From positions 17,062,844 to 17,126,843 of the forward strand of contig CM067075.1 in the NCBI GenBank assembly GCA_033980235.1: a stretch of 64,000 nt of DNA, given 5' to 3'. Below, piece after piece: positions 38,119 to 47,761 of the stretch (its first letter is position 1; each line of letters begins with the position of its first letter). Under the pieces are notes generated by a model. It was not told the DNA's origin. It did no database searches and saw nothing but the letters and a program-made list of their open reading frames with translations. The stretch comes from Diadema setosum (taxonomy: Eukaryota; Echinodermata; Echinoidea; Diadematoida; Diadematidae). The position numbers and the translations under genes are program-made.

Positions 38119-38560
38119 CAGACCTCCGCCAAGCAGCTACTATCCACTGATGATCTTGCTCCTCCCAAAGAGATTTTCTCCTGTCCACCGCTGGGGAAAA
38201 GCTATTTGGGCTCTTCCATAGAGATCAGTGATTTTCACCCATATAGGTATACATGCTGAAAAATTGCCCGATTTCCCAATATAGACGCCTTTGTATGAAG
38301 ACCTCAAAAATGCGCATCTTGAACTCCCATTTGAACTCCCAAGTTCATTGACCCTAACTGCCAAAATATCAAAAATCCTTCATAAATTCCCAAGAAATTA
38401 TCAGATCACTACCAAAATTTAATCATCTGTTACTTGTGTCATTTTCAACCTTTCCTGTAAGTTTCATCCAAATCCGTTAACTACTTTTTGAGTTATTTTG
38501 CACACGGACAAACAAACAAACGGTAAGGAAAACATAATCTCCTCCCTTGGCGGGGGTAAA
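38119..38560. mobile_element. Dispersed inverted-end repeat, CCTCCGCCAAG family
   Basis: The left end has ACCTCCGCCAAG (38122-38133) and the right end CTTGGCGGGGGT (38546-38557), complementary with one mismatch. Near the right end are the phrases AAGTTTCATCCAAATCCGTT, GAGTTATTTTGC and CGGACAAACAAACAAACGG. I recognise these as a common interspersed repeat across aquatic animals. No ORF. The class is uncertain. Confidence 0.6.
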
Positions 38561-38624
38561 AAGGAAAAAATATTTTGGAATGAAAATAATGGGGACGAAC
38601 AGATGCTTGTGGAGGTATATCCAC

Positions 38625-38736
38625 GGTAAGCACTATTTGGGCACCCGTCCCGCTTCATCATGAATATTCATCAGGCAGTAAGATAAATGGCAGAACGCTG
38701 GATACGTGCCATAGAATGTAAAAACGTATTGCCGGG
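38625..38736. mobile_element. Left half of a MITE split by the LTR retrotransposon
   Basis: The terminal arm GGTAAGCACTATTTGGGCAC followed by CCGTCCCGCTTCATCATGAA (38625-38672) is the reverse complement of the arm at 47713-47761. Without the retrotransposon the element would be about 290 bp. The sequence TATATCC flanks both outer ends (just before 38625 and just after 47761) and may be its target duplication. Confidence 0.8.
38732..38736. other. Target-site duplication CCGGG, left copy
   Basis: CCGGG directly precedes the TGTCAG end of the left LTR and recurs at 47577-47581 directly after the CTGACA end of the right LTR. A 5-bp duplication is usual for Ty3/Gypsy integrases. Confidence 0.85.
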
Positions 38737-40654
38737 TGTCAGGGGGAACTTACTGCGCTACTTTACTCTAGTATAGACCACGTAAATAACACAGCGTGAA
38801 GATTTTTGTTTTGGATTCAAAATGCAATAAACAAAAATTTAATTCCTCTGCGGGTTCTATGTTTTCTGACAAATCTCCTCATAACGCAATGCAACGTAAA
38901 TGAATTATCTGCTTATATACTTAAATCAAATATTCCACTAAATTCATTAGATTAAATCAACCTCATCAAACTCCCTGTTCCAATTACACTGATACACTTG
39001 TATTACTGCCTACGGAGCTCCTGTACTATCAACTATCAGGCGTTATCTTGCCGAGTTCTGTGTCCTATGACGTCGCTGGAGGGCGCCCTCGTGCGTCTTG
39101 TAGATCGCTAGGGTGCAGCGTCGGTGCCGACGTCGACCAGTCTGGCCCGGCCAGTGATGACAGCGTCTCTGCTGACGACCGTGACTGTGTCACCGAGCAG
39201 CGGCTGGTCCCGGACTCAGCTCGTAGTGCGGCTGTGTCAGCTCGTAGCACTGCTGCGGCCTCAGCTCGTAGTGGTGCGGCTGTCTCAGCTCGTAGCACTG
39301 CGGCTGTCTCAGCTCGTAGCAATGCGGCTGCCTCAGCTCGTAGCAATGCGGCTGCCTCAGCTCGTAGCAATATAAGGATGCGGCTGTAAATTTACAATTA
39401 ACCACCACTAACACAATAATGTCCATCCATATTAATACTGTTCTATCCTCACTTTGATATTCCCCGACTACACAGCGACTATTCTGTGTCACACTCATAA
39501 CATCAATATCACAATCTTCTTAGAACATCAATATCAAAATCTTATAACCTCATGGCATTCGCGCTCTGTATGGCGAATATTAATACCTATTCCTACTGTA
39601 ACTATTCCTTTACATTCGCCCAAAAACATTTGTCTATACCTGAGAATTCTCTTCACCATAATTTATAACTTCCGATTTTTTTTTCCAATGTTTACACTGT
39701 GTGCATAAACCAAAACCAAGCTTCTTGGTTTACAGCTATAACACTGTTAGATATACTTCTGTACTTTATTTCTGCACACAGAATTACCACCCTACTTTCT
39801 TCCACGTATCAATTCATTCTCACCTTACACCTCAAATCATTCTCTTCATACAAAAAAAAACTAATATTGTCATTTACTACCAGGCGCCTCGTTTTAGCAG
39901 CGCCTCTATTGAGTCCCTAAACAAAAAACTAACTGAAAGGAAATTACTGAAATCAGCATATAAACTCCACTTACAGTTATTTCTGCCCTGCACCGCGCGG
40001 AGAGTTGCCGTCTGCCCTCGGAGTTGTCGTCCAGTACCCCGTCTGCCAATTCCGCTCAGCAGCAGGAATACTTTAGCCTCGGAGTATCACAGGTTCAATT
40101 TCTCTCTCGCTTTCTCCCTTACTGCCTTTTAGCTCGGATCTCAGCGGAGTCTTATCCTGGATTCCCTCCTATTTCGACGAGCCTGGACCCTTCCCAATGG
40201 GCACAAACGGTCTTTCCACTCTCGCGTCGGATTAGCTTCTCCTCTCTTATTCCTCCTTCACAGCTATTTATCTTCTGTCACGCTCCCTCTCTCGCTCTTA
40301 CCCTTGCATACATTATCACTCGCCAATCAGTGCGATTCCCTTAATTCTAACCTTTCACTCCCATACCAATACAATAATGATTAACCTGTAATTTAACTAC
40401 TCACTATCACTTACATTCTCTTTATTCAAATACCGGGGTGCGGCCTTTATTGATAACCAAATGAATCATAACAAAATTCGCGGGAAACCCAGCCAAGCAT
40501 TTCTTCCCGCGCTGCGAGAAGGGTGCAGCTTGCAACCTCGATCTCGCCAGCTGTTGGCCTAAAAATTCCTTCTACCTAGACAGTAGCCCACCGTAAACAA
40601 GAGGGTAGGAGAAAAGGAAAAAAAAAAACCTTTCCGTGCCGTTTACCTCTGACA
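38737..40654 (-). repeat. 3' LTR of the Gmr1-like element (1918 bp)
   Basis: The direct repeat partner is at 45658-47576. By eye the only differences are one substitution in the minisatellite (GCGGCC here, GCGACC in the partner) and one extra A in an A-run (9 A here, 10 there). The LTR is long for a Gypsy element. Open frames inside it, including the SARS-rich ones, occur in both LTRs and are not taken as genes. Confidence 0.95.
39215..39385. repeat. Minisatellite inside the 3' LTR
   Basis: Seven copies of a 21-24-base unit built on CAGCTCGTAGCAATGCGGCT (variants TAGTGC, TAGCAC). An equal block sits in the other LTR at about 46136-46306. It is GC-rich relative to the rest of the LTR. Confidence 0.9.
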
Positions 40655-40659
40655 ATTCA

Positions 40660-40669
40660 CCCCCTTCTT
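40660..40669 (-). other. Polypurine tract
   Basis: The minus strand reads AAGAAGGGGG, then TGAAT, then the 3' LTR. A purine run just upstream of the 3' LTR is the expected primer site for plus-strand DNA synthesis. Confidence 0.75.
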
Positions 40670-40796
40670 ATGTTTTTTTTTTCTCTTTATGTACCTGCTC
40701 CAACCTTTTGCCTACACATTTCAGTCTCCCTTTTCCCTCAACTTTACAATATTACTTGCTTCTTAATTATTTGCACCTTTTTTGTATTTGTGCCCT

Positions 40797-43700
40797 TTAC
40801 CTACTATCGGGATGACTGCGGCTCAAGTAGTCTGCCCCTACATTTTCCTTCCCTTTGATAGCCTCTACTCGGTACTGGTATGGCTGTAGGGCTAACGACC
40901 ATCTAAGCACTCGGGCGTTTGCTACCTTCCCCTTTCTCATCGCCCGCAACGGTTCGTGGTCGACCTCTAACACGAATTCACGCCCGTACAGGTAAGGCTC
41001 GAATTTCTGGACCGCCCACACCACGGCAAGGCACTCCTTCTCTATCGTCGAATAAACACGTTCTCGAGGTAGTAACTTCTTGCTCGCGTAGGCGACTGGG
41101 AACTTCTCCCCTTCGGTCTCCTGTAGGAGGACAGCGCCCACTCCGTTGTCGGATGCGTCGGTGCGGAGGATGAATGGCTTGGTAACATCCGGGAGTTGGA
41201 GGATGGGTGCGTTAGCCAGTGCGGCCTTCAAACTCCTGAACGCTTGTTCTTGTTCCTTCTCCCACTTTACCTTGTTTGGCTCTCCCTTCTTAGTGCGGTC
41301 TGTCAGTGGGACGGCAGTGGCCGAGAAGTTCGGCACGAACTTGCGGTAGTATCCTGCTAGCCCGATGAAGGACCGCAGCTGTTTCTTCGTCTCCGGGCGT
41401 GGGGCGCTCACGATGGAGTCGACCTTGTCGAGCGTGGGCCTCACGCAGCCCTTGCTTACTTGATGGCCCAAGAACTCGATGGTGTTGAAGCCGACGAAGC
41501 ACTTGTTTGGCTTGGCTGTGAGGTTGGCATGTCTCAGACGACGCAGCACTTCTTCAAGCACGTCCAGGTGCTGTTCCCATGTGACGGTGTGGATCAGGAT
41601 ATCGTCGATAAAATTATCGACGCACGGCACTCCACGAAGTATGCTCCTCATCAAGCGGCTAAACGACGCCGGGGCGTTGACGAGGCCGAATGGCATAGTA
41701 CGAAACTGATAGAGGCCATCTGGGGTGACGAACGCGGTCAGTGGCTTCGCTCTGTCTGTTAGTGGCATCTGCCAATATCCTTTTGTCAGATCTATCTTCG
41801 AGAAGTACTGGTCGTTTGCTAACTTGGCAAATATCTCATCTTGGTCCGGTATTGGTTCGGCGTCCTTGACGGTGACGACATTAAGCTTCCGGAAATCGCA
41901 GCAAAATCGATTGGTCCCGTCTTTCTTGGACACTAAGACAATCGGCGACGCGTATGGCGACGTCGAAGGCTCGATGACCCCATAGTCGAGCATCTCTTTT
42001 ACCTCACGCTTCACGACTTCTCTTAGGGCGTGGGGCAGTGGATATGGCCGACTCTGGATTGGCCTCGGATCTGTCAGCTCAATGTCATGGTAGCCAGCGT
42101 TGGTAACCCCGGGGACATCTGTTAACGAATCAGAGTACTTGTTCAGTAATTGCTTTACTTCTGATTTTTGTTTACTCGTGAGATCAGGGCTTACCTTCAC
42201 GTCTTCAAAGGTTTGAGTTTGCTGTAGCGTTGGTACTTCCAGGAGCTTTGGTTTAGGTGGGTCCGTGTGCGTTTCGGCGTCATCGGTGTGGGGCTCGTCG
42301 TCATCCTCTTCGACGACCGAGGCTGCGGCGACGTCGAACGGGGTGCCTGTATTTGCATTGCCCTGCTGGTCATCCTCTCTCCGCAGATACCTTTTCAGCA
42401 GGTTTGCATGGAAGGTTGTCACCCTCTGCCCAGTGTCGATGCGGTAATCCATCTTACCCACGACACCTACCACTCGGAACGGCCCCTTCCAGTGCATCAG
42501 TAACTTGTTCTTATCGGTAGGGAGTAATAACAGCACCTCGTCTCCTACCTTGAACGATCGTGCCTTGGCTCTCCGGTTGTAGTTTTTGCGATATCCTTCG
42601 TGTGCCTTCATCAGCTCCTGGCTTGCTATTTCACATGTTTTCTCCAGCTTTTCTCGGAGGTCCATGACGTATTGGTACGCCGTCTTCGTCTCGGGCACCG
42701 TGTCCTCGTCTGTCCACAGTTCTTTCAAGATCATGAGGGGTCCTCGAACGTCTCTGCCGTATAGCAATTCGAAGGGTGCGAACCCCGTGCTGTCATGGGG
42801 CGTCTCTCTATAGGCGAACAGAAGGGAGTCGAGGTACCGATCCCATTCTCTGGGTTGTTCTTCACACATCTTTTTGAGCATAAGCTTTAATGTGCCGTTG
42901 AATCGTTCCACTAGCCCGTTACACGCGGGGTGGTAGGGAGTGGTGGTAAGATGCGTGATGGACAACAATCGACTTACTTCCTTCATGACGCCTGACGTGA
43001 ATTGGGTCCCCCGATCTGTCAGCATTTCGCGCGGGAAGCCTACCCGAGAGAACATGCTGAGAAGAGCCTCCGCCACGGTTTGGGTATCGATGTTACGTAG
43101 TGCCATCGCTTCGGGGTACCTAGTGGCATAATCAACCAAAGTTAAGATATACCTATTCCCTCGTCCGGTGACCGGCGTGATTGGGCCGACTATGTCAACC
43201 GCGACGCGTCTGAATGGCTCGTCGATCAAGGGGGTCGTGCCGAGGGGCACCTTACTGACTTTTCCCTTGGGGAGTGAGCGCTGACATCCGTCACAAGACC
43301 GACAGAATCGACGAGTGTCCGCATACATCCCCGGCCAGTAGAAATTTGCGCTGATTTTCTCCGAAGTCTTCTTCGTTGCCAGGTGTCCACCTAACAAGGA
43401 CTCGTGAGCGAGGGACAAGACATGTCGTCGAAGTTTTTCCGGTACAATCAACTGCCATGTTGCATCCTTGCTGTCTGCATAACTGGATGAAAACTTCCGG
43501 TACATCAACTTTCCCTTCATGACAAATTTAGTCTTATTGCCCTTTCGGCTCACCTTCTCTTCTCCTGACTGGATCTGTCTCCGAATGTTCCCGAGCGAGG
43601 CGTCCTTCTCCTGCTCTTGCCGGAATTGCTCCGCCGTTATCGCCTCTTTCTGACCAGGCACCCTCAGTTCCCTCAGTGGTTTGGTAACGTCACGACGTTT

Positions 43701-45254
43701 ACTCCGAGTCTCCACTGCTAGGGCTGTATCCTCGTCAGGCTCAGTTGGCGTCCATTCCCGGTCTGGCTGGCTTGGTTCTCTCACTCCTGGGACATTACCT
43801 AGTATCAAGTCATAAATCGGGTTAGTCACGCACAACACTTCCAATTTCCCTTCATAGTAGGGCGTATCCACGTGTACCTTAGCGACTTGGAATTCTCTCA
43901 CCGTGCCATCAATCAGGACACACGTGCGAACCTCCTCTGTCAACTGCTGGTGGTCGATCAACTCGGCCTTGGCGACGGCTGTCGAGCATCCACTATCTCG
44001 CAGGACGGTCACCTTCTTGCCGTTTAGGAGTCCGCTAACTACTGGCATTGCCCGAACTGGCTTCGCTCCACAGGCGGCACTTACACTCGGTAGCATGGTA
44101 TCCTTTCGCTGCTCTTTTTCGTGTACCTGTGTGGTGGGACTACATGAAAAGCAAGAGTCGATTAATAGACACCCTTTCTCACCCGTGCCTCGCCGGTTCT
44201 TGTCTCCCTCTCGACGGTTGTCAGCTACCACGTCCCTCTCTCCTTTTTCGTCCGTCGCGGCCGTCGCTCCCGAACTCTTCCCGTCTCGCACCTGTGGATA
44301 GGACGACTTGTCGACTCCCGCGGCCAGCTTCTCCGGCTTGTGGCGTTTCTGACAGTTCCTCGCGAAGTGTCGGGTGCTACCGCATAGAAAGCATCCGGGC
44401 TTGTCGCGCGGGGTCTCCTCCTTTGGCTTGGCGTCCGGCTTTGGGCGAGCGGTACCTGTATTGGGACGACTACTCTGATTCGGAGTAGGCCTGGTTAGTG
44501 AGCCCTTGTGACCTGCTGGTGAATACCATCCTGATCGAGATTCTACAAAGCGGTCGGCGATCTCGACCATTTCACTTAGGGCTGTCGGCCTACGTTCTCG
44601 AATGAACAGTACCATTGGTTGCGAACAGCTAGTAAGGAATTGCTCCATTAACATCAACTCTACTAATGCTTCATACTGAGGTTTTGCTCCCGCTAGTTCT
44701 ACCCATTTGTCTAAATAACTCCGCATTCGAACAGCAAATTGACTGGCGGTTTCCCCATTGTCAGGCTTCGCCGCCCGTAGCTTCTTTCGGAATCCCTCAC
44801 TTGTGAGAGAGTACCTATTAAGAAGCGCCTTCTTCACAACCCCATAATCCTGTGCTTCTACATCACTCAACCTTGAGTACGTTTCCAATGCTTTCCCCGT
44901 AAGTAAAGCACTGAGATTCGTGGCCCACGCCTCCTCCGGCCACCGCTGTGTGGTTGCGTATCTCTCAAACCTGTTAAGGTAGGCATCCATCTGATCTTTA
45001 CTATCATTAAACGTCGGTAGCTTTGGGGCCTGTACAACTGAAGCATTACAACTATTGTTCCCATTATTTGAGTTTCCCTTAGCCTTCTCTAATTCCAACC
45101 TTAACTTAATTAATTCTCGCTCTTCTGCCCGCGCTTCCCTCTCTCTCGCCCGCTCTTCCTTAGCGTTCTCCCGTTCTCTGGTTATGAAATCCTGCAACTC
45201 ATCACCCTTAAACCCAAGAGACTCACCAATCTTCGCCAATCTCTCAAGCTCCAT
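40797..45254 (-). CDS. Gag-Pol polyprotein of Gmr1-like retrotransposon (INT before RT)
   Basis: A single 1485-residue frame. Residues 1-60 form a charged, probably coiled-coil segment. Residues 78-240 are the capsid region, with 152-238 resembling a SCAN domain. A CX2CX4HX4C zinc knuckle uses C288, C291, H296 and C301. The protease has DSG at 420-422 and LILGNVPG at 483-490. The integrase has an HHCC zinc site (H617, H624, C654, C657), D687, D747 and E783 (35 residues between the last two) and a GPF module at 924-926. RT starts about 1060, with D1155 in KIDLTKGYWQ and FIDD at 1215-1218. RNase H has D1366, E1407, D1432 and D1475. It makes virus-like particles, copies element RNA and integrates the DNA. 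Gag and Pol share one frame with no frameshift or stop. The first Met at 45254 gives a leader of about 400 bases after the 5' LTR. No chromodomain and no env. Confidence 0.95.
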   Translation of the reverse strand: MELERLAKIGESLGFKGDELQDFITRERENAKEERAREREARAEERELIKLRLELEKAKGNSNNGNNSCNASVVQAPKLPTFNDSKDQMDAYLNRFERYATTQRWPEEAWATNLSALLTGKALETYSRLSDVEAQDYGVVKKALLNRYSLTSEGFRKKLRAAKPDNGETASQFAVRMRSYLDKWVELAGAKPQYEALVELMLMEQFLTSCSQPMVLFIRERRPTALSEMVEIADRFVESRSGWYSPAGHKGSLTRPTPNQSSRPNTGTARPKPDAKPKEETPRDKPGCFLCGSTRHFARNCQKRHKPEKLAAGVDKSSYPQVRDGKSSGATAATDEKGERDVVADNRREGDKNRRGTGEKGCLLIDSCFSCSPTTQVHEKEQRKDTMLPSVSAACGAKPVRAMPVVSGLLNGKKVTVLRDSGCSTAVAKAELIDHQQLTEEVRTCVLIDGTVREFQVAKVHVDTPYYEGKLEVLCVTNPIYDLILGNVPGVREPSQPDREWTPTEPDEDTALAVETRSKRRDVTKPLRELRVPGQKEAITAEQFRQEQEKDASLGNIRRQIQSGEEKVSRKGNKTKFVMKGKLMYRKFSSSYADSKDATWQLIVPEKLRRHVLSLAHESLLGGHLATKKTSEKISANFYWPGMYADTRRFCRSCDGCQRSLPKGKVSKVPLGTTPLIDEPFRRVAVDIVGPITPVTGRGNRYILTLVDYATRYPEAMALRNIDTQTVAEALLSMFSRVGFPREMLTDRGTQFTSGVMKEVSRLLSITHLTTTPYHPACNGLVERFNGTLKLMLKKMCEEQPREWDRYLDSLLFAYRETPHDSTGFAPFELLYGRDVRGPLMILKELWTDEDTVPETKTAYQYVMDLREKLEKTCEIASQELMKAHEGYRKNYNRRAKARSFKVGDEVLLLLPTDKNKLLMHWKGPFRVVGVVGKMDYRIDTGQRVTTFHANLLKRYLRREDDQQGNANTGTPFDVAAASVVEEDDDEPHTDDAETHTDPPKPKLLEVPTLQQTQTFEDVKVSPDLTSKQKSEVKQLLNKYSDSLTDVPGVTNAGYHDIELTDPRPIQSRPYPLPHALREVVKREVKEMLDYGVIEPSTSPYASPIVLVSKKDGTNRFCCDFRKLNVVTVKDAEPIPDQDEIFAKLANDQYFSKIDLTKGYWQMPLTDRAKPLTAFVTPDGLYQFRTMPFGLVNAPASFSRLMRSILRGVPCVDNFIDDILIHTVTWEQHLDVLEEVLRRLRHANLTAKPNKCFVGFNTIEFLGHQVSKGCVRPTLDKVDSIVSAPRPETKKQLRSFIGLAGYYRKFVPNFSATAVPLTDRTKKGEPNKVKWEKEQEQAFRSLKAALANAPILQLPDVTKPFILRTDASDNGVGAVLLQETEGEKFPVAYASKKLLPRERVYSTIEKECLAVVWAVQKFEPYLYGREFVLEVDHEPLRAMRKGKVANARVLRWSLALQPYQYRVEAIKGKENVGADYLSRSHPDSR
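44541..44801 (-). other. SCAN-like segment of the Gag capsid
   Basis: Residues about 152-238 of Gag-Pol contain FRKKLR, ETASQFAVRMRSYLDKW, VELMLMEQFL and RRPTALSEMVEIAD. They parallel the SCAN layout (FR..FR, a W in helix 2, LxxLMLxEQFL, V/IxxxxP, then the final helix). SCAN is a dimerisation module of vertebrate zinc-finger factors, proposed to descend from the capsid of a Gmr1-like element. The resemblance here is by eye. Confidence 0.7.
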
Positions 45255-45635
45255 CTCACTCAGTCTGCTTCGTCAATTCCCTCGGAGAATACACTCCCTG
45301 ACTGTAGCTCGTTCACGGATAGGCAGGCGAGGCGAGGACGAATCGATGGGGCAGGCAGCACTCTCCCAAACTGCAACGCGCTCTGACGGACCTTCCTGTG
45401 CTAATAAAAATTACTCATACAGACAAACCGGTTACAGTCTACAATTATCACTACACTCTTAATTACCTTCACAATTCTCTATTGTAACATGATTGCCATA
45501 CCAGACTATGCATGAATAAAGTTTCACACTGCTAACTGCACAATCCTAACCCTTTTCTTTTTGCCTACCTTCTAACACTCTGCTTTATAATTTCGCCTAC
45601 TTCCAATAATCATTCACTATTCCCCAAACATAAGG

Positions 45636-45652
45636 TCCCTTCGTGGTCGCCA
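45636..45652 (-). other. Primer-binding site, tRNA-Arg type
   Basis: The minus strand reads TGGCGACCACGAAGGGA, five bases downstream of the 5' LTR. Its complement TCCCTTCGTGGTCGCCA matches, as I recall it, the T-arm/acceptor 3' end plus CCA of an arginine tRNA (UCG type). It would prime minus-strand DNA synthesis. Confidence 0.8.
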
Positions 45653-45657
45653 GAAAT

Positions 45658-47576
45658 TGTCAGGGGGAACTTACTGCGCTACTTTACTCTAGTATAGACC
45701 ACGTAAATAACACAGCGTGAAGATTTTTGTTTTGGATTCAAAATGCAATAAACAAAAATTTAATTCCTCTGCGGGTTCTATGTTTTCTGACAAATCTCCT
45801 CATAACGCAATGCAACGTAAATGAATTATCTGCTTATATACTTAAATCAAATATTCCACTAAATTCATTAGATTAAATCAACCTCATCAAACTCCCTGTT
45901 CCAATTACACTGATACACTTGTATTACTGCCTACGGAGCTCCTGTACTATCAACTATCAGGCGTTATCTTGCCGAGTTCTGTGTCCTATGACGTCGCTGG
46001 AGGGCGCCCTCGTGCGTCTTGTAGATCGCTAGGGTGCAGCGTCGGTGCCGACGTCGACCAGTCTGGCCCGGCCAGTGATGACAGCGTCTCTGCTGACGAC
46101 CGTGACTGTGTCACCGAGCAGCGGCTGGTCCCGGACTCAGCTCGTAGTGCGGCTGTGTCAGCTCGTAGCACTGCTGCGACCTCAGCTCGTAGTGGTGCGG
46201 CTGTCTCAGCTCGTAGCACTGCGGCTGTCTCAGCTCGTAGCAATGCGGCTGCCTCAGCTCGTAGCAATGCGGCTGCCTCAGCTCGTAGCAATATAAGGAT
46301 GCGGCTGTAAATTTACAATTAACCACCACTAACACAATAATGTCCATCCATATTAATACTGTTCTATCCTCACTTTGATATTCCCCGACTACACAGCGAC
46401 TATTCTGTGTCACACTCATAACATCAATATCACAATCTTCTTAGAACATCAATATCAAAATCTTATAACCTCATGGCATTCGCGCTCTGTATGGCGAATA
46501 TTAATACCTATTCCTACTGTAACTATTCCTTTACATTCGCCCAAAAACATTTGTCTATACCTGAGAATTCTCTTCACCATAATTTATAACTTCCGATTTT
46601 TTTTTCCAATGTTTACACTGTGTGCATAAACCAAAACCAAGCTTCTTGGTTTACAGCTATAACACTGTTAGATATACTTCTGTACTTTATTTCTGCACAC
46701 AGAATTACCACCCTACTTTCTTCCACGTATCAATTCATTCTCACCTTACACCTCAAATCATTCTCTTCATACAAAAAAAAAACTAATATTGTCATTTACT
46801 ACCAGGCGCCTCGTTTTAGCAGCGCCTCTATTGAGTCCCTAAACAAAAAACTAACTGAAAGGAAATTACTGAAATCAGCATATAAACTCCACTTACAGTT
46901 ATTTCTGCCCTGCACCGCGCGGAGAGTTGCCGTCTGCCCTCGGAGTTGTCGTCCAGTACCCCGTCTGCCAATTCCGCTCAGCAGCAGGAATACTTTAGCC
47001 TCGGAGTATCACAGGTTCAATTTCTCTCTCGCTTTCTCCCTTACTGCCTTTTAGCTCGGATCTCAGCGGAGTCTTATCCTGGATTCCCTCCTATTTCGAC
47101 GAGCCTGGACCCTTCCCAATGGGCACAAACGGTCTTTCCACTCTCGCGTCGGATTAGCTTCTCCTCTCTTATTCCTCCTTCACAGCTATTTATCTTCTGT
47201 CACGCTCCCTCTCTCGCTCTTACCCTTGCATACATTATCACTCGCCAATCAGTGCGATTCCCTTAATTCTAACCTTTCACTCCCATACCAATACAATAAT
47301 GATTAACCTGTAATTTAACTACTCACTATCACTTACATTCTCTTTATTCAAATACCGGGGTGCGGCCTTTATTGATAACCAAATGAATCATAACAAAATT
47401 CGCGGGAAACCCAGCCAAGCATTTCTTCCCGCGCTGCGAGAAGGGTGCAGCTTGCAACCTCGATCTCGCCAGCTGTTGGCCTAAAAATTCCTTCTACCTA
47501 GACAGTAGCCCACCGTAAACAAGAGGGTAGGAGAAAAGGAAAAAAAAAAACCTTTCCGTGCCGTTTACCTCTGACA
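45658..47576 (-). repeat. 5' LTR of the Gmr1-like element (1919 bp)
   Basis: Near-perfect direct repeat of 38737-40654, with the same TG...CA ends and the same internal minisatellite (46136-46306). It should contain the element's promoter. I could not place a TATA box or polyadenylation signal with confidence. Confidence 0.95.
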
Positions 47577-47581
47577 CCGGG
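47577..47581. other. Target-site duplication CCGGG, right copy
   Basis: Matches 38732-38736 and directly follows the LTR terminus CTGACA. Confidence 0.85.
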
Positions 47582-47761
47582 AAATATACAAATCTCGAAA
47601 AATTGCATCAACGGGGAATGTTAAAACGTCTCGCCGGGAGATGGAAAAATGTTCAGTTTTGCCGGGAAATGTAAAAATCATGTATTTCCACGGTATTAAG
47701 GATACATGTAGATGATGAATATTCATTATGAAGCGGGACGGGTGCCCAAATAGTGCTTACC
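47582..47761. mobile_element. Right half of the split MITE
   Basis: It ends with the arm TGATGAATATTCATTATGAA followed by GCGGGACGGGTGCCCAAATA and GTGCTTACC (47713-47761), the reverse complement of the left arm at 38625-38672. The words GCCGGGA and CGCCGGGAGATG recur inside it. The CCGGG used by the retrotransposon is one of several such sites. Confidence 0.8.

Larger units (their letters stand above)
38737..47576 (-). mobile_element. Complete Gmr1-like Ty3/Gypsy LTR retrotransposon
   Basis: An 8840-bp element transcribed on the minus strand: 5' LTR (right), PBS, one gag-pol ORF, polypurine tract, 3' LTR (left), all inside a 5-bp target duplication. The LTRs start TGTCAG and end CTGACA. Pol order is protease, integrase, RT, RNase H. 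The sequences are Gypsy-type but the order is that of Ty1/Copia, which defines the Gmr1-like group described in deuterostomes. All catalytic motifs are present, the ORF is unbroken and the LTRs are almost identical, so the copy looks recent and potentially mobile. No env-like ORF. Confidence 0.93.

Noticed and set aside
39048..39389. 113-residue plus-strand ORF rich in Ser-Ala-Arg-Ser, with a copy at 45969-46310
   Set aside because: It lies inside the LTRs, antisense to the element, and owes its openness to the 21-24-base minisatellite. It occurs twice only because LTRs are duplicated.
43903..44488. 132- and 146-residue plus-strand ORFs
   Set aside because: They are antisense to the intact gag-pol frame and reflect its codon composition.
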